The notes beneath the pieces are model-generated. The model did no database searches, was not told the origin of the DNA, and worked only from the letters and a program-made list of their open reading frames with translations. Below, one piece after another: positions 1-6,717 of a stretch of DNA of 12,713 nucleotides (position 1 is its first letter; every line of letters begins with the position of its first letter). Origin of the DNA: JBBKXP01 sp038251315 (GTDB taxonomy: Bacteria; Pseudomonadota; Alphaproteobacteria; Rhodobacterales; Rhodobacteraceae). Both the position numbers and the translations under genes were made by a program. The DNA is taken from NCBI GenBank assembly GCA_038251315.1, contig JBBSBK010000103.1, forward strand, positions 1 to 12,713, in the 5' to 3' direction.

Positions 1-3000
1 TCGACGATGGTCAACCCGCCCTCGTAGACCTTATTCACCACGTCGCAAGCGACGCCGTTTTGCGCCAGCCAGGCGGCGGTACCGCGCGTGCCGATCAGGG
101 TAAACCCAAGCCCGACAAGGATTTCTGCGGCCTCGATCATGTCTTCCGTCTTGTCCATGTCCTTGATCGAGATGAACACGTTGCCTTCCGTCGGCAGGAT
201 CGTGCCCGCGCCCATCTGCGCCTTGAGGAAGGCGCGGGGAAAGTTGCGATCCCAGCCCATGACTTCGCCGGTGGACCGCATTTCGGGGCCGAGGATCGTA
301 TCGACGCCGGGGAAGCGGGCAAAGGGCATGACCGCCTCCTTGACGGAAAACCACGGGGTTTTGGGGTCGGCCAGCGTGAACGCATCGCCCAATGGCAGCA
401 CTTCCATCGGGTCCGCTGTCAGGTCGTAGGGTGGGCGGTGCGGGAAGTTCGACAGGGGTTCACCGGCCATCAGTCGCGCGGCGATGGAGGCGATGGCGCT
501 GTCCGTCGCCTTGGCGACGAAGGGGACGGTGCGGCTGGCGCGGGGATTGACCTCGATCAAATAGACCTCGCCATCTTTGACCGCGAACTGGATGTTCATC
601 AGGCCGACGACGTGCAGGGCCAGCGCCAAGGCGTGGGTTTGTTTGGTGATTTCGGCGATCACGTCGGCGGGCAGGGTGTGGGGTGGCAGGCAGCAGGCAG
701 AATCGCCCGAATGCACCCCGGCCTCTTCGATGTGCTGCATGATGCCTGCGACGTGGACGTCTTTGCCGTCGCAAAGCGCGTCGACGTCAACCTCGACTGC
801 GCCCGACAGGTAGCTGTCGAGCAGGACGGGGGATTTGCCGCTGACCACGACAGCCTCGGTTATGTAGCGGCGCAGTTGCGCGTCGTCGCGCACGATTTCC
901 ATCGCCCGGCCACCGAGGACGTAGGAGGGGCGGATGACGAGGGGGAAGCCGATTTGGGCGGCAATGTCGAAGGCTTCGGCATCGGACCGGGCGATGCCGT
1001 TGATCGGCTGTTTCAGACCCAGTTTCGTCACAAGCTGCTGAAAACGCTCGCGATCTTCGGCGAGGTCGATGGCGTCGGGGGTCGTGCCGAGGATGGGGAT
1101 CCCCGCCTCGTGTAGCGCATTCGCCAGCTTCAAGGGGGTCTGCCCGCCGAATTGCACGATCACGCCGTGTAGCGTGCCGTTATCCTGTTCGACGCGCATG
1201 ATTTCCATCACGTGTTCAAAGGTCAGCGGTTCGAAATACAGCCGGTCGGAGGTGTCGTAATCGGTGCTCACAGTTTCCGGGTTGCAGTTGATCATGATGG
1301 TTTCATAGCCCTGTTCGGTCAGGGCATAACAGGCGTGGCAGCAGCAATAGTCGAATTCGATGCCTTGCCCGATCCGGTTGGGGCCACCGCCAAGGATCAC
1401 CACCTTTTTTCGGTCGCTGGGCCGCGCCTCGCATTCCACGTCGCCCATCGCGGGGTGTTCGTAGGTGGAGTACATGTAGGGCGTCTGCGCCTCGAATTCG
1501 GCGCCGCAGGTGTCGATGCGTTTGAACACGGCGACGACGCCAAGGTTAAGGCGGGCGCGGCGCACCTGCGTTTCGTCGCGTCCGGTCAGGTGAGCAAGGC
1601 GGGCGTCGGTGAAACCCATCATCTTGACGGCGCGCAGGCCTTCTTCGGTGAGTGGCAGGCCGTTGCGACGGATGTCGGATTCCGCATCGACGATTTCGCG
1701 GATCCGGGCGAGGAACCACGGGTCGAACTTGGTGACGGCGTAGATGTCGGCGTCGTTCAGCCCGTGCCGCATGGCCTGCGCGATGGTGCGCATCCGGTCG
1801 GGGGTGGCGCGGGACAGGGCGGCGATGATCGCGGCCTTGTCGGGGGCACCGGGGATGGCAATTTCGTCGAACCCGGTCAGGCCGGTTTCCATCGAGGCCA
1901 GCGCCTTTTGCAGGGATTCGTGGATCGTGCGACCTACCGCCATCACCTCGCCCACGGATTTCATCGCGGTGGACAGGATCGGTTCGGACCCGGCGAATTT
2001 CTCGAAAGCAAAGCGGGGAATTTTGGTGACGACGTAGTCGATGGTGGGTTCGAACGATGCGGGCGTCACTTTCGTGATGTCATTGTCCAACTCGTCGAGC
2101 GTATAGCCAACCGCCAGTTTTGCCGCGATTTTCGCAATTGGAAACCCGGTCGCCTTGGACGCCAAAGCCGAACTACGCGACACCCGAGGGTTCATTTCGA
2201 TCACGATCATGCGCCCGTCTTCCGGGTTGATCGCCCATTGCACGTTCGAGCCGCCGGTTTCGACGCCGATCTCGCGCAGTACGGCGATACTGCCGTTGCG
2301 CATGATCTGATATTCCTTGTCCGTCAGGGTCAGCGCCGGGGCGACGGTGATCGAATCCCCGGTATGCACCCCCATCGGATCGACGTTTTCGATTGAACAG
2401 ATGATGATGCAGTTGTCGGCGGTGTCGCGCACCACCTCCATCTCGAACTCTTTCCAGCCCAGCAGGGATTGGTCGACAAGGATTTGCCCGACCGGGCTGG
2501 CATCCATGCCCGAGCGGCAGAAATGTTCGTATTGGTCTCGGTTGTAGGCGACGCCGCCGCCGGTGCCGCCAAGGGTATAGGCGGGGCGGATGATGGCGGG
2601 CAGGCCGATATCCTCGAGCGCCTCAAGCGCGATGGTCACACCGGCCTTGAGGTCGCGTTTGCCATTTTCCAATTTGGGCGCGGTGACGATGGTCGCCTTG
2701 GGGTTTTCCAGCCCGATCCGATCCATGGCTTCGCGGAACAATTTGCGGTCTTCGGCCATTTCGATGGCTTCGCGTTTGGCCCCGATCATTTCGACGTTGT
2801 ACTTTTCCAACACGCCCATGTCGGCCAGCGCCAGCGCGGTGTTCAGCCCGGTCTGTCCGCCCATCGTCGGCAGCAGCGCGTCGGGGCGTTCCTTTTCGAT
2901 GATCTTGGCGACGATTTCGGGGGTGATGGGTTCGATGTAGGTGGCATCGGCCAGCCCCGGATCGGTCATGATCGTCGCCGGGTTCGAGTTGACGAGGATG

Positions 3001-3131
3001 ACGCGGTAGCCTTCTTCGCGCAGCGCCTTGCAGGCTTGCGCCCCGGAATAGTCGAATTCGCAGGCCTGTCCGATGACGATGGGACCGGCACCAATTATCA
3101 TGATCGACTTGATGTCGGTGCGTTTTGGCAT
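1..3131 (-). CDS. carB: Carbamoyl-phosphate synthase large subunit (partial, C-terminus outside window)
   Basis: CarB makes carbamoyl phosphate from bicarbonate, ATP and the ammonia released by the CarA glutaminase, for pyrimidine and arginine synthesis in the cytoplasm. The minus-strand frame from ATG 3129-3131 stays in register to the window edge, giving 1043 codons. The first nucleotide-binding half opens with IMIIGAGPIVIGQ (residues 10-22). The duplicated second half opens with VVILGGGPNRIGQGIEFDY from about residue 577, the usual internal repeat of two ATP-grasp units. The last visible part (from about residue 970, ending near NKVYEGGLTIV) belongs to the C-terminal MGS-like allosteric domain, so the family length of about 1100 residues implies that some 60-70 residues are missing at the left. 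The start is supported by the conserved MPKRTDI N-terminus and an upstream GGGGG tract. It lies 65 bases downstream of the cyclopropane synthase gene on the same strand, with its own candidate promoter between them. carA is not in view, so the two subunits may be unlinked. Confidence 0.97.
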   Translation of the reverse strand, partial: MPKRTDIKSIMIIGAGPIVIGQACEFDYSGAQACKALREEGYRVILVNSNPATIMTDPGLADATYIEPITPEIVAKIIEKERPDALLPTMGGQTGLNTALALADMGVLEKYNVEMIGAKREAIEMAEDRKLFREAMDRIGLENPKATIVTAPKLENGKRDLKAGVTIALEALEDIGLPAIIRPAYTLGGTGGGVAYNRDQYEHFCRSGMDASPVGQILVDQSLLGWKEFEMEVVRDTADNCIIICSIENVDPMGVHTGDSITVAPALTLTDKEYQIMRNGSIAVLREIGVETGGSNVQWAINPEDGRMIVIEMNPRVSRSSALASKATGFPIAKIAAKLAVGYTLDELDNDITKVTPASFEPTIDYVVTKIPRFAFEKFAGSEPILSTAMKSVGEVMAVGRTIHESLQKALASMETGLTGFDEIAIPGAPDKAAIIAALSRATPDRMRTIAQAMRHGLNDADIYAVTKFDPWFLARIREIVDAESDIRRNGLPLTEEGLRAVKMMGFTDARLAHLTGRDETQVRRARLNLGVVAVFKRIDTCGAEFEAQTPYMYSTYEHPAMGDVECEARPSDRKKVVILGGGPNRIGQGIEFDYCCCHACYALTEQGYETIMINCNPETVSTDYDTSDRLYFEPLTFEHVMEIMRVEQDNGTLHGVIVQFGGQTPLKLANALHEAGIPILGTTPDAIDLAEDRERFQQLVTKLGLKQPINGIARSDAEAFDIAAQIGFPLVIRPSYVLGGRAMEIVRDDAQLRRYITEAVVVSGKSPVLLDSYLSGAVEVDVDALCDGKDVHVAGIMQHIEEAGVHSGDSACCLPPHTLPADVIAEITKQTHALALALHVVGLMNIQFAVKDGEVYLIEVNPRASRTVPFVAKATDSAIASIAARLMAGEPLSNFPHRPPYDLTADPMEVLPLGDAFTLADPKTPWFSVKEAVMPFARFPGVDTILGPEMRSTGEVMGWDRNFPRAFLKAQMGAGTILPTEGNVFISIKDMDKTEDMIEAAEILVGLGFTLIGTRGTAAWLAQNGVACDVVNKVYEGGLTIV

Positions 3132-3136
3132 GGCAG

Positions 3137-3164
3137 CCCCCAAGGATGTCTAAATTGTTGGGGG
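3137..3164. repeat. Inverted repeat in the carB leader (CCCCCAA / TTGGGGG)
   Basis: Perfect 7-base arms at 3137-3143 and 3158-3164 flank a 14-base spacer. Read on the minus strand, the distal arm is the G-rich tract that would serve as the carB Shine-Dalgarno sequence, 5 bases before the ATG. The proximal arm touches the candidate -10 box. It could be an operator or, if transcribed from further upstream, a hairpin that hides the ribosome binding site. Confidence 0.45.
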
Positions 3165-3191
3165 TTATAGGGATGCACCGGGGCGGCGCAA
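3164..3191 (-). promoter_or_regulatory. Candidate housekeeping-sigma promoter for carB
   Basis: On the minus strand, TTGCGC (3186-3191) and TATAAC (3164-3169) are separated by 16 bases, a good match to -35/-10 boxes. Transcription would start near 3157 and leave a leader of about 25 bases before the carB ATG. This suggests carB can be transcribed independently of the upstream cyclopropane synthase gene. It is inferred from sequence only. Confidence 0.4.
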
Positions 3192-3196
3192 GGGGT

Positions 3197-4438
3197 CTAT
3201 TCGGCGGCGTGCCGCTGGTCCTGCGCGATGGTATGATCGGGGTAAAGATAGTCGCGCGTGATCGGCACCGCGGTCTTGTCGCGGGCGATCTGAAACTGGA
3301 ACACGGCCAGCTTTTCGACGCTGAAAGACAACTCTGCTGCCATCAGATAATAGCGCCACATCCGCACGAAACGGTCGTCGTAAAGGGCGCGGGCCTTGTC
3401 CAGTTGGGCGTTGAACCGGTCCGACCAGTGGCGTAAGGTCTGCGCATAGTGCAGACGCAACACCTCGACGTCTGTGATCGTCAGGCCGGATTTCTCAACA
3501 GCGGCAACAGTTTCGGACATCGACGGGATGTAGCCGCCGGGAAAGATATGGCGGCGCACCCAGGCACTGGTCGCGCGCGGCGGTGCCGCAGATCCGATGG
3601 TGTGGATCAGGGCAATGCCATCGGCAGTCAGCATCCGTCGCACCTTGTCGAAGTAGGTGCGGAAATGTGGCGCACCGACGTGTTCGAACATGCCGACCGA
3701 CACGATCCGGTCAAACGGTCCCTCGACGTCGCGGTAATCCTGCATGCGGATGTCGATCCGGTCCGACAACCCTGCCGCCGCGACCCTGTCGCACGCCATC
3801 CGGTGTTGTTCTTCGGACAGGGTGACGCCAACAACCCGGACGCCGAATTCCTTGGCCAGCGTCAGCGCCATGCCGCCCCAGCCGCAGCCGATGTCCAGCA
3901 CCCGCATGTCAGGGCGCAGCCGAAGCTTGGCGGCAATATGCTGTTTCTTGGCCGCCTGCGCGGCGTCCAGCGTCATCCCCGGTTCACGAAAATAGGCGCA
4001 GGAATATTGCCGGTCGGCATCAAGGAACAGGTCGTAAAGTTCGGCCGAAAGATCGTAGTGGTGCGCGACGTTGCGCCGCGATGCCAGCACCGGATTATGC
4101 GCAAGCCAGCGCTGGACCGGGCGGGCAATGTTCTGTCCAAGCCGCATGAGCGGCGGCATGTGGCCAGCACCCCGGTTCTGCAACACAACCGTCAGGAATC
4201 CACGCAGATCATCGTTTTCAATGGTCAGCGTGCCGTCCATATACGCTTCGCCGACTGCAAGATCGGGCGTCATGATCACGCGGCGGGGAAAATCGGGATC
4301 GGTGATTGTGATACGGACTGCTTCGGCCCCCCGGGCTCCGTAATGCGCTTTGGTCCCGTCAGCAAAGATTATTTCGATCGCGCCTTGACGGATCAAACGG
4401 GGCAGGGCCTTGTCAGCGAGTGATTTCCACATCTGCAT
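3197..4438 (-). CDS. cfa: Cyclopropane-fatty-acyl-phospholipid synthase family SAM methyltransferase
   Basis: This 413-residue protein belongs to the Cfa/CmaS family, which transfers a methyl(ene) group from S-adenosylmethionine to unsaturated acyl chains of membrane phospholipids. The SAM-binding motif LDIGCGWGG lies at residues 181-189. Residues equivalent to the bicarbonate-binding set of E. coli Cfa appear conserved: C147 in YSCAYF, E252 in MFEHVG, H279 and I281 in LIHTIG, and Y331 in LHYAQTLRHW. The N-terminal 120 residues match the family's lipid-associated domain. Length is slightly above the roughly 380 residues of E. coli Cfa. ATG 4436-4438 has AAGG 7 bases upstream; a second Met at codon 3 is possible. 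carB follows on the same strand. An alternative within this superfamily is a vaccenate methyltransferase of the furan fatty acid pathway (UfaM-like); sequence motifs alone do not separate the two, but the complete bicarbonate set favours a true cyclopropane synthase. Confidence 0.9.
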   Translation of the reverse strand: MQMWKSLADKALPRLIRQGAIEIIFADGTKAHYGARGAEAVRITITDPDFPRRVIMTPDLAVGEAYMDGTLTIENDDLRGFLTVVLQNRGAGHMPPLMRLGQNIARPVQRWLAHNPVLASRRNVAHHYDLSAELYDLFLDADRQYSCAYFREPGMTLDAAQAAKKQHIAAKLRLRPDMRVLDIGCGWGGMALTLAKEFGVRVVGVTLSEEQHRMACDRVAAAGLSDRIDIRMQDYRDVEGPFDRIVSVGMFEHVGAPHFRTYFDKVRRMLTADGIALIHTIGSAAPPRATSAWVRRHIFPGGYIPSMSETVAAVEKSGLTITDVEVLRLHYAQTLRHWSDRFNAQLDKARALYDDRFVRMWRYYLMAAELSFSVEKLAVFQFQIARDKTAVPITRDYLYPDHTIAQDQRHAAE

Positions 4439-4449
4439 GAAACGACCTT

Positions 4450-4472
4450 GTCTTAACGGTTCCTGATTAGCC
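4450..4472 (-). promoter_or_regulatory. Possible extracytoplasmic-sigma-type promoter of the cfa gene (weak)
   Basis: On the minus strand a TAAGA box (4450-4454) stands 14 bases before the ATG, with AGATTA-like sequence about 17 bases further upstream (near 4472-4477). In Rhodobacter sphaeroides, cfaA belongs to the RpoE-ChrR regulon, whose promoters have a TGATC-like -35 and a TAAGA-like -10. Here only GAT of the -35 agrees, so the match is suggestive only. Confidence 0.2.
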
Positions 4473-4499
4473 TAATCTGGCCGCGCGGGCAACGGTTCC
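4455..4499. repeat. Direct repeat pair AACGGTTCC flanking a palindrome upstream of cfa
   Basis: The exact 9-base word AACGGTTCC occurs at 4455-4463 and 4491-4499, 36 bases apart. Between them lies a perfect 13-base palindrome, GATTAG-C-CTAATC at 4465-4477, extendable to 4462-4480 with one mismatch per arm. All of it lies within about 60 bases upstream of the cyclopropane synthase ATG, where regulator binding sites are expected. Confidence 0.45.
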
Positions 4500-4525
4500 C
4501 GGCATGTTGCCAAATTTTGTTGGAA

Positions 4526-4788
4526 TCATATTGGGTTCGCCTGGCGTGGTGCTGTCAGCAACGCGATCGCCAACACCGCCATCGACGCCGTGCCGGCGAT
4601 CTGGGGGAAAAGGTCGGTCAACAGGATCCGGGCCAGCGGGCCGAGTGCGGCAATACTGCCCGATCCGACCACAGCCAGTAGAAATCCGGCTCCGACGCGC
4701 GCTCCGAAGGCCCAAAGCAGGGCCGGGGCAAAGGCCAGCGCCGGCAGATAGTGATACCCCCAGCTGCCGGATCGGTCGGGCTGAACAT
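4526..4788 (-). pseudogene. Frameshifted gene for a small hydrophobic membrane protein, unidentified
   Basis: A minus-strand frame open from 4849 to the TGA at 4526-4528 encodes a clearly protein-like hydrophobic sequence with codon use like the neighbours. It contains segments such as LPALAFAPALLWAFGA, GFLLAVVGSGSIAALG and MAVLAIALLTA, enough for two or three membrane spans. This frame has no ATG, GTG or TTG at a sensible N-terminus. An ATG at 4786-4788 with AAGG 8 bases upstream sits in a neighbouring frame, and its product (MFSPTDPAAGG) would join the hydrophobic frame if one G were added to the five-G tract at 4757-4761 (C on the plus strand). The repaired protein would be about 87 residues. 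The gene is either inactivated by a one-base deletion, misread in sequencing, or uses slippage at the tract. I do not recognise the family. It lies upstream of cfa on the same strand. Confidence 0.42.
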
Positions 4789-4829
4789 AGCTTCCGCCTT
4801 TGGGGTCTGTTGCGTCGTTTTCTGCCCTG

Positions 4830-4856
4830 TTGTCTGGCCTGCGGTCAACCTATGTA
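4830..4856 (+). promoter_or_regulatory. Candidate promoter for pabB
   Basis: TTGTCT (4830-4835) and TATGTA (4851-4856) are separated by 15 bases, slightly short for a housekeeping promoter; reading the -10 as ATGTAA gives 16. A start near 4863 would leave a leader of about 20 bases containing the pabB ribosome binding site. The site lies between two divergent reading frames. Confidence 0.33.
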
Positions 4857-4883
4857 ACCGCATCGGCACGAAAGGCTGGCGCG

Positions 4884-6005
4884 TTGCAGATTGGTTTCGA
4901 TCATGGCCCGGATGGCGATGCGGCATGGTTTGCCGCCCCGGCGCGGCTGATCGTGGCCGATGATGCCGTCGAAGTGCCTGCAGCCTTGGCCGCCCTCGAT
5001 ACGGCGCGGGCCGCGGGGGCCTGGGTCGCCGGATATGCCAGCTATGAACTTGGCTATGCGCTGGAACCACGACTGGCGGCGCTGATGCCGCCGCGCCGTC
5101 AATTGCCGCTGATCTGTTTCGGGGTTTACGACGCGCCCATCGCCGCCGCTCCGAAGGTGGGGCCTGCGGCGGTGGTCAACCTTGTGCCGGACTGGGATTT
5201 CGACCGTTACGCAACCGCCTTTACGCGCGTCCATGACCTGATCGGGGCGGGCGACATCTATCAGGCCAACCTGACGTTCCCGCTCACCGCACAGGTGCGC
5301 GGCAGGGCCGAGGCGCTGTATGCAGCGCTCGCTGCCCGCCATCCGGTTGGCCACGGGGCGCTGGTCTTGCAGGACGGGTTGCCCGACCTGCTGTCGCGCA
5401 GTCCCGAGCTGTTCTTCGAAACTGACGTCGCCGGGGGCATTGTCACGCGCCCGATGAAGGGAACGATGCCCCGCGGCAAGACCCCCGAGGCGGATCAGGC
5501 GAATGTCGAATTTCTGGCCGAAGACCCCAAGAACAGGGCCGAAAACCTGATGATCGTTGACCTTTTGCGCAATGACCTGTCGCGCATCGTGCGACTGGGG
5601 TCGGTCCGGGTGCCGACCCTTTTTGCCGTGGAAACATTCCGGTCTGTGCATCAGATGGTATCGGAGATCCGCGCCGAACTGTTGCCCAACACGGGTCTGT
5701 CTGACATCCTGCGCGTCCTGTTTCCCTGCGGATCGATCACCGGCGCGCCCAAGGTGCGGGCGATGGAAGTGATCCGCGATCTGGAACCCGACCCGCGCGA
5801 CATCTATTGCGGCAGCATCGGCTGGGCTGCCCCCGACGGCCGGGCGTCGTTCAACGTAGCGATCCGTACGCTGATGCTCGACGGGGACCGCGCCCGACTG
5901 AACGTCGGCGGCGGGGTGGTCTGGGATTCGACGGCTGCGGCCGAATACGAGGAGGCGTTATGGAAAGCCCGCTACGCAGCACCGTTCCGCACGGCACCCG
6001 CCTGA
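4884..6005 (+). CDS. pabB: Aminodeoxychorismate synthase component I
   Basis: PabB converts chorismate and ammonia into 4-amino-4-deoxychorismate, the first committed step of p-aminobenzoate synthesis for folate. The 373-residue product has the chorismate-binding fold: GDIYQANLT near 123-131, SRSPELFF 171-178, the catalytic lysine K192 in RPMKGTMPRG (lysine here marks PabB-type enzymes rather than anthranilate synthase), NRAENLMIVDLLRNDLSR 217-234, GSITGAPK 283-290, YCGSIGW 308-314 and GGGVVWDST 342-350. I place the start at TTG 4884-4886 because AAAGG at 4871-4875 stands 8 bases before it and the protein then begins where short alphaproteobacterial PabB proteins begin (QIGFDHGPDG). The frame is open upstream to a TTG at 4800, but those 28 residues lack family similarity. 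The PabA glutaminase partner is not in the window. The lyase gene that follows overlaps by 46 bases, implying translational coupling. Confidence 0.93.
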   Translation: MQIGFDHGPDGDAAWFAAPARLIVADDAVEVPAALAALDTARAAGAWVAGYASYELGYALEPRLAALMPPRRQLPLICFGVYDAPIAAAPKVGPAAVVNLVPDWDFDRYATAFTRVHDLIGAGDIYQANLTFPLTAQVRGRAEALYAALAARHPVGHGALVLQDGLPDLLSRSPELFFETDVAGGIVTRPMKGTMPRGKTPEADQANVEFLAEDPKNRAENLMIVDLLRNDLSRIVRLGSVRVPTLFAVETFRSVHQMVSEIRAELLPNTGLSDILRVLFPCGSITGAPKVRAMEVIRDLEPDPRDIYCGSIGWAAPDGRASFNVAIRTLMLDGDRARLNVGGGVVWDSTAAAEYEEALWKARYAAPFRTAPA

Positions 6006-6631
6006 TCGAAACCTTTGGCTGGTGGCCGGGGCAGGGGGTGGCGCACGCCGATCTGCACCGCGCACGGATGGGGCGGGGGGCCGACGCGCTGGGATTTGCG
6101 TTCGATCCCGATGCGGCGCGGGCGGCGATGGTTGTGGCAGCGGACGGGCCGATGCGCTGTCGGCTGACACTTGGGGCGGATGGCGAGTTCGATTTGACCA
6201 CCGCGCCCCTGCCGCCGACGCCGGATCGCTGGCGGGTTGGGATTGCCGCCGAACGGCTGCGGGCTGACGACCCATGGCTCGGGGTGAAATCGACGCAGCG
6301 CGGGGTCTATGACCGCGCCCGCGCCGCCTTGCCCACCGAACTGGATGAATGGCTGTTCCTGAACGAACGCGGCGAGGTTTGTGAGGGGACGATCACCAAT
6401 CTCTTCGCACAAATGGCCTCGGGTGCGCGGGTGACGCCGCCGCTGGCCAGTGGGGTGTTGCCCGGTATTCTGCGCCAGACGTTGTTGGCGGAAGGCTGGA
6501 CCGAGGCGGTTTTGACGTTGGACGATCTGGCGCAGGCGCGGGGCGTCTGGATGGGAAATGCGCTGCGCGGGTTGATTGTGGCGGATATCGATTTTCCGCG
6601 GAAAACCGATGCCTCCGGCGGGAGTTGTTAA
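5960..6631 (+). CDS. pabC: Aminotransferase class IV protein, probable aminodeoxychorismate lyase
   Basis: The 223-residue product is a short fold-type IV PLP enzyme. Its position directly after and overlapping pabB predicts that it cleaves 4-amino-4-deoxychorismate into p-aminobenzoate and pyruvate. The PLP-anchoring lysine is most likely K110 in GVKSTQRGVYDRAR, and the signature ECEGT-type motif is seen as EVCEGTITNLF (139-149, E142 as cofactor ring partner). An N-terminal LHRARM (32-37) carries the usual arginine, and LPGILR (167-172) is also typical. The ATG at 5960-5962 follows GAGGAGG (5949-5955) by 4 bases and gives the family-like start ESPLRSTVPHGTRLIETFGW. A frame open from 5807 upstream only shadows pabB. 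Short alphaproteobacterial members of this family are often annotated only as class IV aminotransferases, so the lyase call rests partly on context. Confidence 0.85.
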   Translation: MESPLRSTVPHGTRLIETFGWWPGQGVAHADLHRARMGRGADALGFAFDPDAARAAMVVAADGPMRCRLTLGADGEFDLTTAPLPPTPDRWRVGIAAERLRADDPWLGVKSTQRGVYDRARAALPTELDEWLFLNERGEVCEGTITNLFAQMASGARVTPPLASGVLPGILRQTLLAEGWTEAVLTLDDLAQARGVWMGNALRGLIVADIDFPRKTDASGGSC

Positions 6632-6660
6632 GGCAAAGTGAAGGTGGTGGGGCGCTCGGC

Positions 6661-6689
6661 TTGACTTCCCTGTGTCCAAAGGGTGAAAC
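6661..6689 (+). promoter_or_regulatory. Candidate promoter for aspS
   Basis: TTGACT (6661-6666) is a near-consensus -35 box; 17 bases later TGAAAC (6684-6689) is a weak -10. It sits in the 86-base gap between the lyase gene and aspS, so aspS may be transcribed separately from the folate genes. Confidence 0.4.
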
Positions 6690-6717
6690 GGCCCCGACAT
6701 AGCCCAAGGATTTCGCC

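Noticed and set aside
60..1115. Long plus-strand open frames opposite carB (60-1115, 1212-2396 and 2469-3170)
   Set aside because: They are complements of the conserved CarB coding frame, with G/D/H/V-rich shadow composition and no ribosome binding sites.
3449..4423. Plus-strand open frame of 324 codons opposite the cyclopropane synthase gene
   Set aside because: The minus-strand frame carries all family motifs; the opposite frame is a shadow without similarity to known proteins.
4618..5070. Minus-strand open frame of 150 codons across the pabB start
   Set aside because: It runs through the pabB N-terminus and has a proline/arginine-rich shadow composition upstream of 4788. Only the ATG at 4786-4788 was kept, as the probable start of the frameshifted membrane gene.
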